Below are positions 26,101 through 41,100 of a DNA stretch of 64,000 nt, in pieces. Every line of letters starts with the position of its first letter. Within the stretch, counting starts at the first letter, position 1. The position numbers were made by a program, and so were the translations under genes. Below the pieces are notes generated by a model that saw only the letters and a list, made by a program, of their open reading frames with translations, ran no database searches and was not told the DNA's origin. Source of the DNA: Heterobilharzia americana (taxonomy: Eukaryota > Platyhelminthes > Trematoda > Strigeidida > Schistosomatidae); the NCBI GenBank assembly GCA_944470555.2, contig OX104134.1, positions 71,976,678 to 72,040,677 on the forward strand. The letters are read 5' to 3'.

Positions 26101-29100
26101 TGTTAAAGTCTTCGGGAAACATTTGATCCCAAATAATTCTATCTGCTGTGATAAATTGTTATATGATGTAAAGGTAACCGTTTCTACTGAAAGTTTACGT
26201 CAAAACATAAAATAACTTCTTCAACTATGCTTCAGTTTTCATAAGAATATTGTTTTTTTTAGCACCTTGAAATCTACTTTATGTCCTCCATATCGAAGTA
26301 GTGAAAGTGTTGAGTCAGAAGAACACTTTCAACTTGGAGTATTAATTTTGGTCGCTTTCAATTCATACTTCCTGTACAGGAGTTAGTAATTAGTTAACGC
26401 TGCTGTAATCTTTGATGTTATTATTTGTTACTTAGGTTCTTTTTATGGGAGCTAGTTGATTTCTCTCTGTTAAAGTATGTACTCTATTGGCATATGTCTC
26501 GATATTATCCTGCTTTTCATCGTGATGTTAGTTTGGTGGTAATGAGCATCAGAATCCAGAAATTACACTCTGTGTATCATGACAGACAATGTGGTCGTCT
26601 AAATAAATAATGTAAGATCACAAATCCCTGTATTGTCTTACCATATATCTGATGACAATTGGGGAATGGGGTTGAAATTTAAAATTGTTTAATTTATGTG
26701 TGAGAATCAGTTAATCTTTAACAATTGTATCTGAAAGGTTTATTCAATGGCTAGCAGTGAAATCAAGGATGCGCGTTTCGTTCCAGTTGGGGCCCGTCCG
26801 CTAGATGTACACCTGCACTCCAATGAATGATGTTGTTACCCCTGAGACTCAAATCTAGTAGGCGTCGCTTCAAACGCCAAAGTGTTATCCACTAGGTATT
26901 TGAACCGATGGGTACGGGGATCGAGTCTCAGTAGGTATCTGACGTTACTGCATACCGGACTAAGTTGCTACACCTACTATCAACACAAATAGCTAGAAGG
27001 TAACAGGAGAAAAGATAGAGAAGCAAGAAAGAAAGTAATCAGAAGTAATTTAAATTCGTTAGGTGAGGAAAAGAAGGAGGCAAACAGTGATGAAATTCAG
27101 TATGCCAACCAAGATGAAGATAACGTGTGGGTGCAACTACATCACTGAGATTTATTCCGATTCACATCACCTAGTCTCCAACCGCCAATTTCGGTCGTCA
27201 CGTGGACCCTAACCGGGAAGTCTACATTTCTCTACATGACTCAAATCAACATTCACAGACTAGAGACTGATGTAATATTTTAGTCTGTCCACTTTCAAAC
27301 TTTTTCCAACCTAAACTTAGTTAACTAACATTGCACAACGGTTTATGCGGCGACTAGACTTGCGCGACACTTGTTCTAGTCATGTGAGTTGATGAATACT
27401 TACAACCTGGAACGCTGCATCACCAGCACGGTAGTTCTGCAGCATATGGCATGTGCTACGAAAGACGTGGTGGTTGAATACATGAAGCGTCCCTTCTCAG
27501 ATGCTTTGTTTGAATAGTCATTTTCTCTGCAATTCGACAGACCAGAGTGAAGTATCATGTCGTACATTCGGAAGTAGCATTTCATAAAAGTGTCATATCA
27601 TTCGAAAGAATAACTGTGGTGCAAGTGGAACTAGGCTTAATTTCAGCAAATATTTTTTGCTCTTGGGCTGGTTATGCTTGTAAGGCAATGAACTAAATTC
27701 AGGTGTAGTGAGCATTGAGGATAGTAAACTTTTTTTTGAAAAGTGATTAGAGACTTCACTTGCTTCGCTTTAGGTCATTATTTTTCTGGAAAAACTTCGA
27801 ACTTATCCAGTGTTGGTTCACAGAAGTGTTAAGTTAGTGATGTACCCATAGTCAGACAGTAGGAATGTTCACCAATGCTGATGTTATAAATATGTTTTTG
27901 GAAATCAAACTACATTTAACAGATAACACAAGTCTAAGAGATAACCGGGACCGTAACAGTCTGTGCATTCACTTAATAGGCTAGTGACATTGTGCCTAAA
28001 TCACCACTAGACAGTCATTTTGGAGTTAAACTTCTTATAATATTTCCTAGTCAATTTTTACTTGTTTTCGAGCTACCGGATTGTTAACATTATTAAACGG
28101 AAGCAATTTTAATATATTTGCTATCGTGTTGTGTAGGGAAAGATAGTTTAAAACAATTGACACTTATTTTTGTATATCCTTTGAATAAAATACGCTGAGA
28201 AATATTAGACGTACTGGCTCATCGTATACACCCATACACAAATAATCACGTGGTGCGTTTCTCTCAAGCCTTTTTTTTTGTTATAACTAAGCCTTCACTA
28301 ACACAAGATGCTTCTAATATTAATCAATATACCTGCACGTTTTGAATAGATGGTCTGATGGCCTCCACTAATAAAAACAAAGCTATTGATTCGCTCATGT
28401 TTTAAGGATGACAAAATTTAGAAATACATAGTTATTGTAAGAGGAGTGATAGCTGCCTCGTTTAGAGTAGACATTCTGTCTTTTTATTCTGGGGAATAAG
28501 TATGTATTTTTCAATTTTTATGTAAGAGTCGTCGTACCTGCAGGTGTATAATGTAAGCACTTTTATATATTCGAAGGTAACTGAGTATTCAATGGAATTT
28601 TGTCTCTGAGTTGTAAGTTTGGTATTCGACCATCATATTACAACCTTGTACACTCTACAGTACTAAATATCTTGATCTACTCAAGAATCAAATATGCTGC
28701 TCAGCAGACTAGAATCTTCTGCTCTAACGCCATTAGTCATAGATATCGTTGGTATGTGACCCAAGAGTGGTAAGATAATTAAAACAGCGTTAAATTCTAA
28801 AGATTTTCCAAAGGTATAGCGCTAGGAAATGAATTCATAACATTTGGTTGGTTTCTTACTGACTAAAGTGGGTAGAAAATACTTTATCAATTCTGGTTGA
28901 AACATCGTAACTACTTTACTAGTTTTAACATTTTAGTTAGAACCTGACCATTCACACTTTAGCGACTTACATTTGTCACTGTCGTACTATTTCTTCAATT
29001 TGTATCATCATAGCTATATTCGTTTAACAGGGAAAAAGTCAGTAAAACGTTTCCTTCAAAAGTTACTCACTGTATTGTTTATTAGCTACGTATTATCATT

Positions 29101-32100
29101 CAGCGGAATATTTGAAAACCACTTTTTTCAGTTCGTCAGGTTTGGCTATTGTGATGTGAACAATTCCTTATTGTTTCTGTCAGGTTGTGTATTTTGTTGA
29201 CCCGTCTAACATTTCTGTTCGTAGTTTAACATAGATTTAGAAAGCAGTTCAGGATAATAAAAATGAGCTATTCTTGACCTACTTACATTTCTGATATTCG
29301 CTTACGTATGATAAATTTGTGAGTGAATGACGATCACTGCGTTGCAATGGCGTAAAATTTGTATGTATCCGTAATACATCTTAGTTACTATGTAGTGTAA
29401 CTGTCCTTGGTTTCTCTTTCATCCTCAAAGGCTTTTCATTTATCTGTCATCACCGAAATGATTGGATTCAATTTCTTCAGTGGTCTGTGAAATTCGTATA
29501 ATATTGAATACACACGACTCGTGCTATACCCGCAATAACCATACACAATCATAATTCCTCTGCTTCAAACTTGACTGAATCGTGAGGTGATTCGTCAGTT
29601 GCAGGAATTAGTGTTAATTTGTGGATTTTTATTAATAGACTACTTACACAGGTAGTTGTAAACCCTTTTAATCAGTTATAAAACAAATTATCAGTAAGCG
29701 GATGTATACAAAATATAGCGTTATATAAGTAACTTGATTCAAGTTGCCATACTTCTGACTGGCAAAGTGAAGGGAGGTAAACAACAAATAAACTGGAAAT
29801 TGTGAATTACACTGATTATGACGGATGACTAGTGCATAAGGTAGTTATAATCTGGATAATCTGTTCTATCTTTAAGGATTAGGGATTATGGGGGTATATG
29901 CACTATTGAGATCGATTCTACGAATCATCTTAAGTCATCACTTATTGGTTCCATTTGTTTTGGAAACCAAGTTCGGAAGGCTTAAAGTACCTTCATTGAT
30001 TCAAATAGGTGTTTATTGCCTTCATCGATGAATGCCGTCTTTAGAACTGGTTACCCCGTGTCTTTCATTTTCTGTCTTCAGTTGACTTTTGACTTCCAGA
30101 TAAGCGGTAATTAGGTTTGCGCTAGACGTTTCTCAGTCACCTAAGCCTCATCAACCTTGTTAGACTACCTACATTTCGAATTCAGAACTTTACGCTCATT
30201 CTCACCATTCCGGACTCTGTGCTTCCAATGCACACAGAGATTTTTGCTGGCTCACTCACTATTTCTTCATTTCGACCACCTTCAAATGTCACATTCGGTA
30301 GAAATAAAACATAAAGTTGCCTACAGCATGGCCCAATCAGTTTGTAAGAGATATTCTAATCTTTCATCTGCTTTAGAATTTACAGAAACTGGGAAGTGTC
30401 AAATGAATCTTTTCTTATTCGTGCGATAATTTCGCCAGTCATCAAAGTATATAACTCTCGAAACCAGTAGTTCACACCTGGAAGATAAGTAACGCATTTC
30501 GACTATCTTCTTTTGCGGTATTCATAATACAGTACTTTTAATCTATTCTTTACCAGTGTATCTGTGTCACTGGCATACCTAACTATCCAGGCATATTAAT
30601 TAGTCTTTGAGAAGTCAGAGGAAGGAATAATAAACTCCAGAAGTAAATCTCTGAGTAGAAATAGAAAAAGTGGTCATGTATCTCACAATATCTTCGTGTA
30701 GTAGATGCATGGATGATTATAACACCATTTTGTGATGGTACTTCAATGGCACAAAATTTGATAAACACCATTTTAATCATCATGCTAATCGGTTGGATAT
30801 ACTGGAAGGTTCCTACTGGAAATTATGTTATGTAGTATCAACCAAGTGTAGGCAGCATTGAGACAACCTTCTTAGTTGACTACTGTTTAAAAGTTTCTGG
30901 GATTTAGACGCTCACAGAACGCGTTTGTTTTTGAGATCAGCATAAAACTGTTCATCTTAGCGCCAGTTGCTGTTTGTGTCCAGTTAATTAATTGTCTTTC
31001 ATTTATGCATCTTCCACTCTGTCTGGTCGAATTATCAAAAAGTTTTACTAACGACTCTTGAATAAAAATAGGAATTCTTTTGATATTGTTTAAACTAAAG
31101 TTTCGTTTTTTCATGTGAATAATATATTTGTAATTTAGGCCAAATTTTCATTTCACCCTCAGTCATCACTCAGCATAAATACCAGTCTGCCAAACCACGG
31201 CTGTCCGAGATAGTCAGAACGATAACAAATAGGTAACTAACATACTTGAACTGTTTGGAGTGGAAGGAAAATTCACTATACACAGTGTAACAACATATCC
31301 AGAAAATATGGAGATAAAATAATGGTAAAATAGCCCAGGTCACGCTTCTTATGCATAGTGTAATAGTTTTCAAGGTTACGAAAAAAAAGTAAATGGTTCA
31401 GTGAGTAGGGGAGGGTAGTGATGCTGCTTTTGAGTAGATTATTATGTGAATAAACTGGTATTTCGAAAATCTTAAGGATAGATTGAAATTAGTAAGTGAA
31501 AATCATTAGAAAATTACACGAGAAAACTGTAAGTTAATAGGACTGAACATCATAAAGAAGTTAGTGCTGAAGATGTCACCAGGCCTGGTGATGAAACGTT
31601 CAGGACAAAATATCAAAGCTTAGAGAACAACAGATATCACTTAAATCAACGACGAAAAATTCTAATGTCCATCATTTTTTAACCTAGGAAACTTCAGGTA
31701 CTTGACCATAGTTATCTTTATAACTTCATTTTCGTATGGTGGACACAACATTAAAAATTAATGTTTGACGACTGTTGATGATATGGCTCAAAATTTATCG
31801 CAGTACTTCAGATGTACTTATTCCTTATATAGTTCCTTATATTGAATCCAGTCATTTTCTGCGTTTTTTATTTTTAGGTCATAGCCTTTTACAATTTTTT
31901 CCCACTTGAATATCTTCCACCTTGTTGCATCTTGCCTAGGTGAGGAGTTTGGAGACGTGAACTTTTACTCGGTAGTGTGAGGTTCTATTTTATCTACGTT
32001 TGTTTGATATAATACCCAAATAATCAGTATTATCTACCGGATGATGCTCTAGTTACAATCTGTTGCCCATAATCACTTCAGAGAAACAAATTTTAGATGC

Positions 32101-35100
32101 ATATTCCTTGTAACATTTGTTCAATTTCCATTTTGTTTTTGGAAATAATCATTTTTCACCACACCTCGAGGGAACCATGAACCTGAAATCAGGGATGGAT
32201 TTTTCAAATCTTGCTGTAAATTCAGCAACTATTTGCTTCTAATGACGTTAATGTGACTAACTGTCCTCAACAGTTATCTCATATCTGACTAGAGTTGTAT
32301 AATTGTTTCTTTTGGTGATATAATGCTGTTTAATTTCATTTTTATGCTTTACTGTTGGATATGCTAGCATAAAAGTATTCAGTCTGTTGAATAATATTTG
32401 TTCTGAGTATCGAATCGTTATATTTTTCAGTTTGATTGCTTTTAGATTTCACTGGTTGAATTCATTTCTTTCTTTAAAGCTGTATACTTGTATCTATACA
32501 GACGTCAACACACTACTTCATTTACTGATAGTCTATCCTTCTAAAGACGAACGTAGTAAAGTATTCGTTGACTAAATTTCTCGTTAAAATGAATGTCGAT
32601 CAGTTTTCTTTCTAGGATTACACCTACTTAGTTTTGTCTCTTCCTCTTATTACCTAGACAACCACGGTGAAGTGTTTATTATTAAGATCAAAATGAAATT
32701 GATTGAAAACGTTGTTTTCCGATAATGAACATTGTTTCCCTTAGACAGAAGTGATGGTAACAAAACTTTCAGTAAATAAATATATTCATTAATTCGTCAC
32801 TGCAGAGTAATCAATTTTTTGTTGTTTAGTCCTAACTACTTACCGGATTCTATCGATCATTTTGTATTGTGGTCACCAAGGTCGAAGACTTACAATCTTG
32901 GTGCACTCTGACTAGTTTTAGGTGGTTGGTGGTAATAGGTAGGAACTTTTGAACCTATAATTTGTCCTTGTTGGCATTCTCCGGCAAATCGTATTCACAC
33001 TCTAGTAGAAACTGATATCCCGACAGAGATTCAAACCTGTCACCCAATGCTGCGGTCAGTGACCTTACCACTAAGCTTTTCGGGCAGCCATTAGGTTTCT
33101 TAGATTCGCGACAGCATCTAGAAATTATTAGTGCCATTCAGTTATTACCTATGACTAGATAACATGAATTGCTTACCCTTAAGTGACTGATCGGTCTATG
33201 AAATTCAATCCTATGGGAGGTCAGTTGAAGCGCGAACAGCGCAGTGGTAAGACCACTGACTACAGTACCGGGTGATATGGTTGGAGTCTCTGAAGGAATA
33301 TCAGTTCTCTTGGGGTTGTGCATACGCCTTGTCGATGTTTGCCAGCAAGTCCGAAACCCAGTTCTTTCTATCGATTGTCTCCAACAAAGTAACATCGAAA
33401 TAAATGTGTGTTTTTCAACTTGGCTGATATCAGTGATACACATGCTGAAAGCAGTTTAAAGGATGAAAAAATAATTTTCAGATCCTAATTCTTAAACAGT
33501 ATTTTTGATGATGGTTGTCTTAAACCACTGATAATTTATAATAATAATCCGCGTCAAGAGCGATGACATGATCGTAAGACCCAGCTCTATGCATCGCAAC
33601 ATGCTTCCGAATAATATAGCCAATATGTAATAATTCATCTTATCATGTTTCAGGATTTATTGATGCCATTTCATTCTCCTTCCGTCGACCTCCGAATATT
33701 GTGGGTTTCAGATTTAATTGAAAACTGTTCCTCGTCCTGGACATTAGTTTCCTGTGAAACCAGACTTGAATTCAAAGGTCTCTTTTTAAAGCAAATGGAT
33801 AAATGACTGAATCAGTGTATTTGATGTTTTCTTAAGGTGAATCCGAAATAAGCGCTCCTACATCTAACTTCAAAGCATCAAAGTTTGCTTAAAAGAAACA
33901 TTGATTACTTGCAGATATACACATATTTACAATGTTCTCGTAAATGGGTAAAGTATATTTTTGTTACCTGTAACTACAGTATTGCTAGCTAACCTGATGA
34001 AATCAAATGTGTATGTTAACCAAACTTATTTGCACATCTCAGAGTTTTCACTTTTATATGTGCTTTTGAAACTCAACAACCGTTTGCACTCTCATACAGT
34101 AGACATGGAACCATATGTATTGTGTGGGCGCTGATGAAACTAATTGACTGCCTGCATCTCAGTAGTTGGGGTGGTGTTCAAATCCATGGCTGAAAGTCGA
34201 GTACCTAAATCAATGAGCTATACCTCCAGTACACTCGCATAAACTGTGTTATTTAACTAATATTATGCTTGTTTACTTAGTAATTCCCTATCCCTTTATT
34301 ACTTGTTGGTCTAAATCATAAAACAGCACACAGACAGAATAGAACAATGCAGATTTTATGAATTATTGTTTAGTAGTGCTGAAGCTCAGTTTACAATAAA
34401 GTCATATGTTCGAATATTGTCATACTTCAAGCCTACATGTTAGCTTAAATGCAGAATTTTAAAAAGAAAGCCCTATTAAATAGATTAATTACTTTTCAAT
34501 GACATTTTTAGCTCATAATTTATTTCTTTACTCTGAATTCCAATTCCTAATAATTCTGGGTGATCATTTCACTTTTCTTGTCAGTGGAACTGGTTGGCAA
34601 TTATACGCTATCGTTACTGTATCAGTTACACTATATTTTATAGTAACTGGATTCTGTTTCACTGAAGCCTATATATGGCCGAGAAAGTCTAAATTTGTAA
34701 GAGTTGGAAGACATTTCCTGTTGATGAGAATAATGAATACCGTGGTCAGTCAACTTTGGTGATAAGTGGAGATGGAAACCCAAATGAACTAAGTGAACGA
34801 CGAACCATGAATGATGATGATGACGACGACCAGTGTGAATGCGATAGGATTAATCAAGTAAGCACAAGTTTTGAAATTATAATCTAACTTTTGTGTTAAA
34901 GAACTTTTCTTATTATCTCTTTTGTATCAAAATTGATGTTTGATTAAACACATGGTATTACTTATTATACCATTTGGAATAGCCCGCGTAAACTGAGTCT
35001 TTATTGGTACGAAGATGAAAAATGAAGTTGAAAAAGAGCTTTAATGACGATATAATTCGAATCTATAGTATTTGACTCAGTAATATAGGGCTTTGTTAAT

Positions 35101-38100
35101 TAATAACCATAATTGGATTTCAATTTATTTACATAGCATATCGTTCTATTATTGAACAATATGGTATAACTGTATCATCAAATTGATGTTAAAACCCAAT
35201 TAAAGAGTGGAAAGGAGTTGCTTTATAGTCTATCAGACAATGGAGATAACGTTTAGGACAAAGAGTTTGATGAGGGGAAAACTATTGATGGGTATGACAT
35301 GTGATGGTTGAGTGTCCACTTGATAGATATAAAGAAAAAAACGTGTCAGAATGAAGACGGTAATAGTAAACTAATTAACTATAATGAAATGGAGTTGAGG
35401 AAACTAAAAATATGACAGTTAAGACAGTGGTAATATAAGCGATTGAACGTACCTCTTCTGCAAACAGAGATCAGGTTCTAATTGGTGAACTGCCAGTTCT
35501 GCAAAATTTTCAAAAGAACACTCCTTTTGAACCGATCCCTTTGGCTCCATAGATGATATTGAAAGTGGATTCTGGTGGAGCTTTGCTTACAGTTAAGCAA
35601 ATGTTCAAAAATTGAACTATTAATTGTTTTGTATTCTCCCCTTGAAAACCATACTGGATAACGCTAGAAGTTGTGTTTAGAAAAAGCGCGCTTGTTTGGC
35701 TTATATAAGTAGCTCCATATTAGCACATATATCTGTAGCAACACATCAGGTGTTCCAAGGTGTTTGATTGTCCTTAACACACCTTGGAACCATTTGGCGA
35801 TTCAAGAATCTGATCTGAAGCTTGGAAGAGAAAAATGTCCCCTTCAGCTATTTGGACAGCCGTTTCTTCACGATCTTTGAGACATTATCACTTTTCAAAT
35901 CAACATTCATAAATAAAGTCTTATTTGGAGCTGTACTTTCAATTTCGTTTACTTGTGGAGTTGGGTCAGCCCTACAAGGTCACTGACTGACGAAATCTTT
36001 TCACCGATACAAAAGACTTTCTTGGCTTTTGCCAACTTATCCCACCCCAACATCTCATTACCTATTAAGCGGTGAGTGTACTACCCTATAGTTTTCCGTA
36101 TGACTGTAACTTACTGGTCTAAGCAGTTGATTTAAACAACAATAATCATAGTGGCTTTATTCTGAAAGATATTTCAGCATATCATGTAGCATTAATTAAA
36201 CAGAAATAGGGTATACGTATGCATAATAAAATGAAAGAAGTATAAAATGCACATTCAAGACAAGTATCATAACTCTATCCACAACTTTTCTGAAAATCCA
36301 GAGCTAACTTAGGTAAACAATCACATTAGCAATTAGATTAACAATACGTAAATAATAGCCATCTGTGTAATCTTTAATTAGTTTGCTTTCAAAAAACACT
36401 TAATTGGTTAGTTCATATCTTATACTATCTTTGTGGCACAGGAAACAACCTAAATACGGTATCGTAGAGTTCTTGTACTCAGTAGTATCTGCATAAAGTC
36501 TTGTACATTTGCTCCTGGTCTTGTCTGGCGACCGACACATACAAAGCTTTAAGTGAAAAAGATGCTGGTCTTACCAGACGTTTACATGAGTGAAGATGTA
36601 TGTTCACATAAGTTTCGGTTAGAAGGATTAGACGTACACCTCTACTTCTCTAGCAGTCTTCAAAGTTCCATGCAACATAGCTTACTTTTTTTTCAGCGAC
36701 CCCCGAAAAAGCAACAAAGGGGAACATTGGAGAAAAACAGGCAAGGTGGAGTTTGCAAAACCCTAGAGAAGACGCTGAGTTATACCAGATACCCTCAGTC
36801 TCCTAATCTAGAAAGCTAGGCACAACAATCTTAGAAATCAGTGAAATTTATCATCTATTCAAGTCAATATAGGACCGAAACATTACTGAGTAATGGTCCG
36901 AGTTGCCACAGCTCATGTCAGTACATCAAGTAAAAAGGCAGTGAACTGCAAGATGAAGATAAGGAAATTCAGTCAGAAGAGATTTAAAGTACGAGAAGAA
37001 AGAAAGGAAGAATGAAAAAATGGTGAGATTCGATATAATGTTAAGGTGAGGATAATGTGTGTATATATCTTCTCGACTGATATCGGTTCTCAGCCATATC
37101 ACCTAGAGTCTCCAACCACTGGCTTCTTTTGTCCCGTGGACCGCAACTGGCTAGTCTGCATCTCCCCACATGACTCAAACCAACAGTCAAAGACTTCAAA
37201 GACTGGTGCCATGTTTTAGTCTGGCCACCTCGGGCCTTTTTTCAGTCTGGATCTACACCGGCCAACATTGTGTGACGAGGGAAACGGTAGCTAAGCATAC
37301 GTCACAAACTTCTCAGTCGATGAAGGTTCACATCCGTATCAACTGTCTAGCCTCTCCTCCTTAAAACTCTACTCCTGATCCTGACTTCTGCGTTACTCAA
37401 GTGGTGACACCACGAAACACGATCTATAATCTGAAGATCTATACTCTGGTCAAACACTTGAATCCTTCTCATATTTTCCACCTTGAATGTCGATGTTTCA
37501 CAGCCATAGAGTAGAACAGAGCGGATTGGTGTGCAGTACACGCGACCCTTGATAGACAATCGGATATCACTGTGGTGTCACAGGTGGTGTAAGTTTGCGA
37601 AAGTCAACCGAGCCTTTTGTATTCGTGCAGAGATTTCGTCGTCCACTGAGGCACGAGGGTAGGGCTGATTCTACTTCCCAGGTGAGTGAAGTGGTCGACA
37701 CACTCAACCACTACACTGTCTGTTGTTGGTCTTGGTAGTGTTGAATATCAGTCCTGAAAGAACAATTTTCATTTGGGTGATGAGAAACGCATCCCAAGTA
37801 TTCTCAAATTGCCAGTGAAGGTAAATTGTTAGAAGACTCTGCATCTTGTTAGAGTCTTTACCTAATAGGATTATGCAATCTGCATATTCTGGTTTAACGA
37901 GAATTCTCCTTTGATAAGGTCAAGCTCTGTGTGATTAAGTGGCGAGAGGGAGACCTCCATAAGAATATGTGTGATGAAATTGAATAAGAATGGAGACAGT
38001 GAGCACCATTGACAATTAACTAGTTCGCTAGTTATCAGCCGGTCCTAAGCCCCGGTAAAGAGGGAAGGTTGGGCATAGGGCTAGCAACCCTACCCATAAA

Positions 38101-41100
38101 ACAAATCTAACCGCTAAAGAAACTTCAAAGCACAAACGAAATATAAAAAATAACAAAATTATTCCTCGCTGGAATCGGAGAGGGGAAATGATGCCGCTTG
38201 ATGAAAGCCTTCGGGAAGCCAATTAGCCGATATATCTTCTCTTCTCTCGATGAAAGCGAAAGTAAACGTGGAGACATGGAATGTCCGCACCATGTATGAA
38301 CCTAACAAGACTACTCAGATTACCAGAGGAGAGATGAGAAGGTATGGCATAGAAGTGATAGGAATCTGTGAAAGCAGACTTAATGGAAGTGGACTCTCCA
38401 AACTGTCAACTGGAGAGTCAATAATCTACTCCGATATTGTCACCCAGACAACAACCACGAGCACACTGAGTTTTGGAGTGTCTGTCATGATGTCTGCAAC
38501 AACATCGAAGGCTCTCAGGCAATGGGAACCGATCTCCTGCAGCATCAGGATCATGACAGCAAGATTCAACTCAAAAGGAAGGAAACTCATAATCATACAA
38601 TGCTACACTATGCACCTACAAATAATGCAGAGCAAGAGAAGAAGGAGGAATTCTACAGACAACTGCAATCAACACTGAACAATACCTCAGTTGGCGATAT
38701 CAAAATTCTAATGGTTGGGTTGACATGAACGCCAAACTGGGAGCAGACAACACAGGAAGAGAACTAACCATGGGTCGAGAAGTGCTCGGTGAGGTGATGA
38801 ACGAGAATAGAGAATTGTTGCAGAATTCTGTGCATTCAACGATTTGGTGATTGGAGTCAGGCACTGTGTTCAAGCACAAGGATATCCACAGAGCGACATG
38901 GATTGATTTCACCAGACACGAGGACACACTAAAAATCACATCGACTTCATCTGAATGTGAAGAAAGTGGAGACACAGTCTACTTGACACAAGGTCAAGAA
39001 GAGGAGCAGATGTAGGTTCACACCACTCACTTCACTATCTAGTGCAAGGAACCTTCCAAATCAAGTTGAAAGCCTTCAAGGAAGCTGGTGATAGACAGAT
39101 CACAGTTCAAGTACAACACTCGGAAACTGAAGGACGAAACTACAAAGGACATCTTCACTTCAGCCAGCCATCAAGACAAAATGGGAGATATCGAGGAACA
39201 TCTCTGAAGAAACCTGTGTGGAAGAACACTGGAAGTCTTTGAAAGAGATGTGGAAAGAAACCCGCATAACCGTATTAGGAAGGAAGAAGAAGAAGTGAAA
39301 CAGGACAGGACAAGGAATGGATCTCGACGGACACATGGAAGCTGATAGAGCATTTAGAGGAGGATGGTGAAGCAGAAGATAAACCAGTGCAAGGATGAAC
39401 GACGACAAGAGGAACTGAGTACAATGTATAAAACACTGGACTGGACAAAGAAGTGAAGAAGAGTGCACGCAAAGAAAAAAGACACTTCTACGAAACACTG
39501 GCAAGTGAAGCAGAACAGGCTGCAGGTATGAGAGATAGAGAATTGACAACATTGTATCAAATAACCAGGTTACTATCTGGGAGGGGAGAGATCAACACAC
39601 ATGAAACCAATAAAAGATGATGAAGTAAATCTAATCGCCAAAAAAGAGAAACAAAGGAAACAATGGGCTGACCACTTCAAAAAGCTCTTGAATCGACCAC
39701 CACCACCACCTGCAACTCGTCCAGGAATACCACCTGCAGCCCAACCACAAAACTACAAGTGAACATAAATCCTCCAACAAAAGTCGAAGTCCTGAGCCTC
39801 ATAAAGCTACTGAAATGTGGGAAAGCAGCAGGACCAGATGGAATCCCGTCAGAAGCACTGAGAGCAGACGCGGAGACAACAGCGGACATGCTCACACCAC
39901 TATTGCAGGAGGTTTGGAAGGAAGAGAAATTTATCTGCAGGTTGGAAGAAAGGCTGTCTTGTTAAACTCCTGAAGAAGGGTGACCTAAGAATTTGCAAGA
40001 AGTGGCGAGGAATCATGCTCCACTCCTGTCCACCCCTAGCAAAATATTAAGCTTCATCATCCTGGAGAGACTAAAGGACACGCTAGATTCAAAACTATGA
40101 CCGTACCAAGCAGGCTTCAGGAAGTACAAATCATGTGCAGACCAAATTGCAACGCTACGCTTCACATCATCATAGAACAGAGTATAGAATGGCAGTCAAC
40201 TCAACTCAACCTCAACTTCATCGACTTTGAGAAGCCTTTGGAAACTGCTTCAATACTACCGAATACCACAAACCTTTATCAGCCTCATTCAACAACTATA
40301 TGAAGACGCCACATGCCAGCCAAGTAATTCACAATGGGAAGCTCAGTGACGCCTTTGAAGTTAAGAGAGGAGTGAAACAAGGTTGCCTACTATCACCCAT
40401 GATATTCCTAATTGTGGTCGACTGGACTGGACTGGATCATGCAACAAACCGTGAGGAGCGAGAAGAAGGGGATACACTGTTTGACCGCGGAAAAGAGCCT
40501 AGAATACTTGGATTTCGCTGATGACTTGTGTCTGATGTCGCACAAACTTGAAGATCTACAGGCAAAAACTAACAAGTTGACAGAAGAGGCAAGGCGGGGC
40601 AGCGAAGAGGGGACTCCAAGTTAACGTAGAGAAGACAGAGGTGATGAAGATACCCAACCATTAACTACAGCAACAACAAACTCCAATGACCATTAACGGG
40701 AGAAACTTAAAGGAAGTAGCCTCCTTCACCTATCTAGGCAGCACTGTTTCAACTACAGGTGGTGGTGGCACAGACGAGGATGTCGAGGCCAGTCAGAATC
40801 GGAAAAGCAAGACAGGCATTCATTAGCCTGAAACCAGTGTGGAGATCTTCTGCACTCCACTCAGCATGTAGAACAAGATCCGGATTTTCAACACCAACGT
40901 CAAGTCAGTGCTCCTGTATAGTATAAGGACTTGGCGCGTTACGAAAGGGATTTCCAACAAACTAAATACATTCATCAACCACTGCCTACTCTGGCTCGTT
41001 ACTGAAGCTCAGATGGCCAGAATAATAAGAATCAGCAACAAGGAACTCTGGCTGGGAACGAACTAACCAAGAACCTATCGCCCAACAAATATGTAGAAGA

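Larger units (their letters stand above)
22042..34511 (+). other. Intron 4 of TMEM63-like gene
   Basis: 12.5 kb. It contains two (AT)n tracts, tRNA-derived SINEs, a CR1 tail (-) at 23655-24480 and a Penelope hammerhead remnant near 31543-31603. I recognise nothing in 22141-23095, 25730-26750, 27420-31130 or 31640-32940. Long stretches are simply AT-rich unique sequence. Confidence 0.7.

Noticed and set aside
34499..34762. Continuous 87-codon frame with its own ATG before TM2
   Set aside because: The first codons lie in the intron. The acceptor at 34510-34511 and phase match with exon 4 show the coding part starts at 34512, and the frame past 34696 is replaced by a splice donor.
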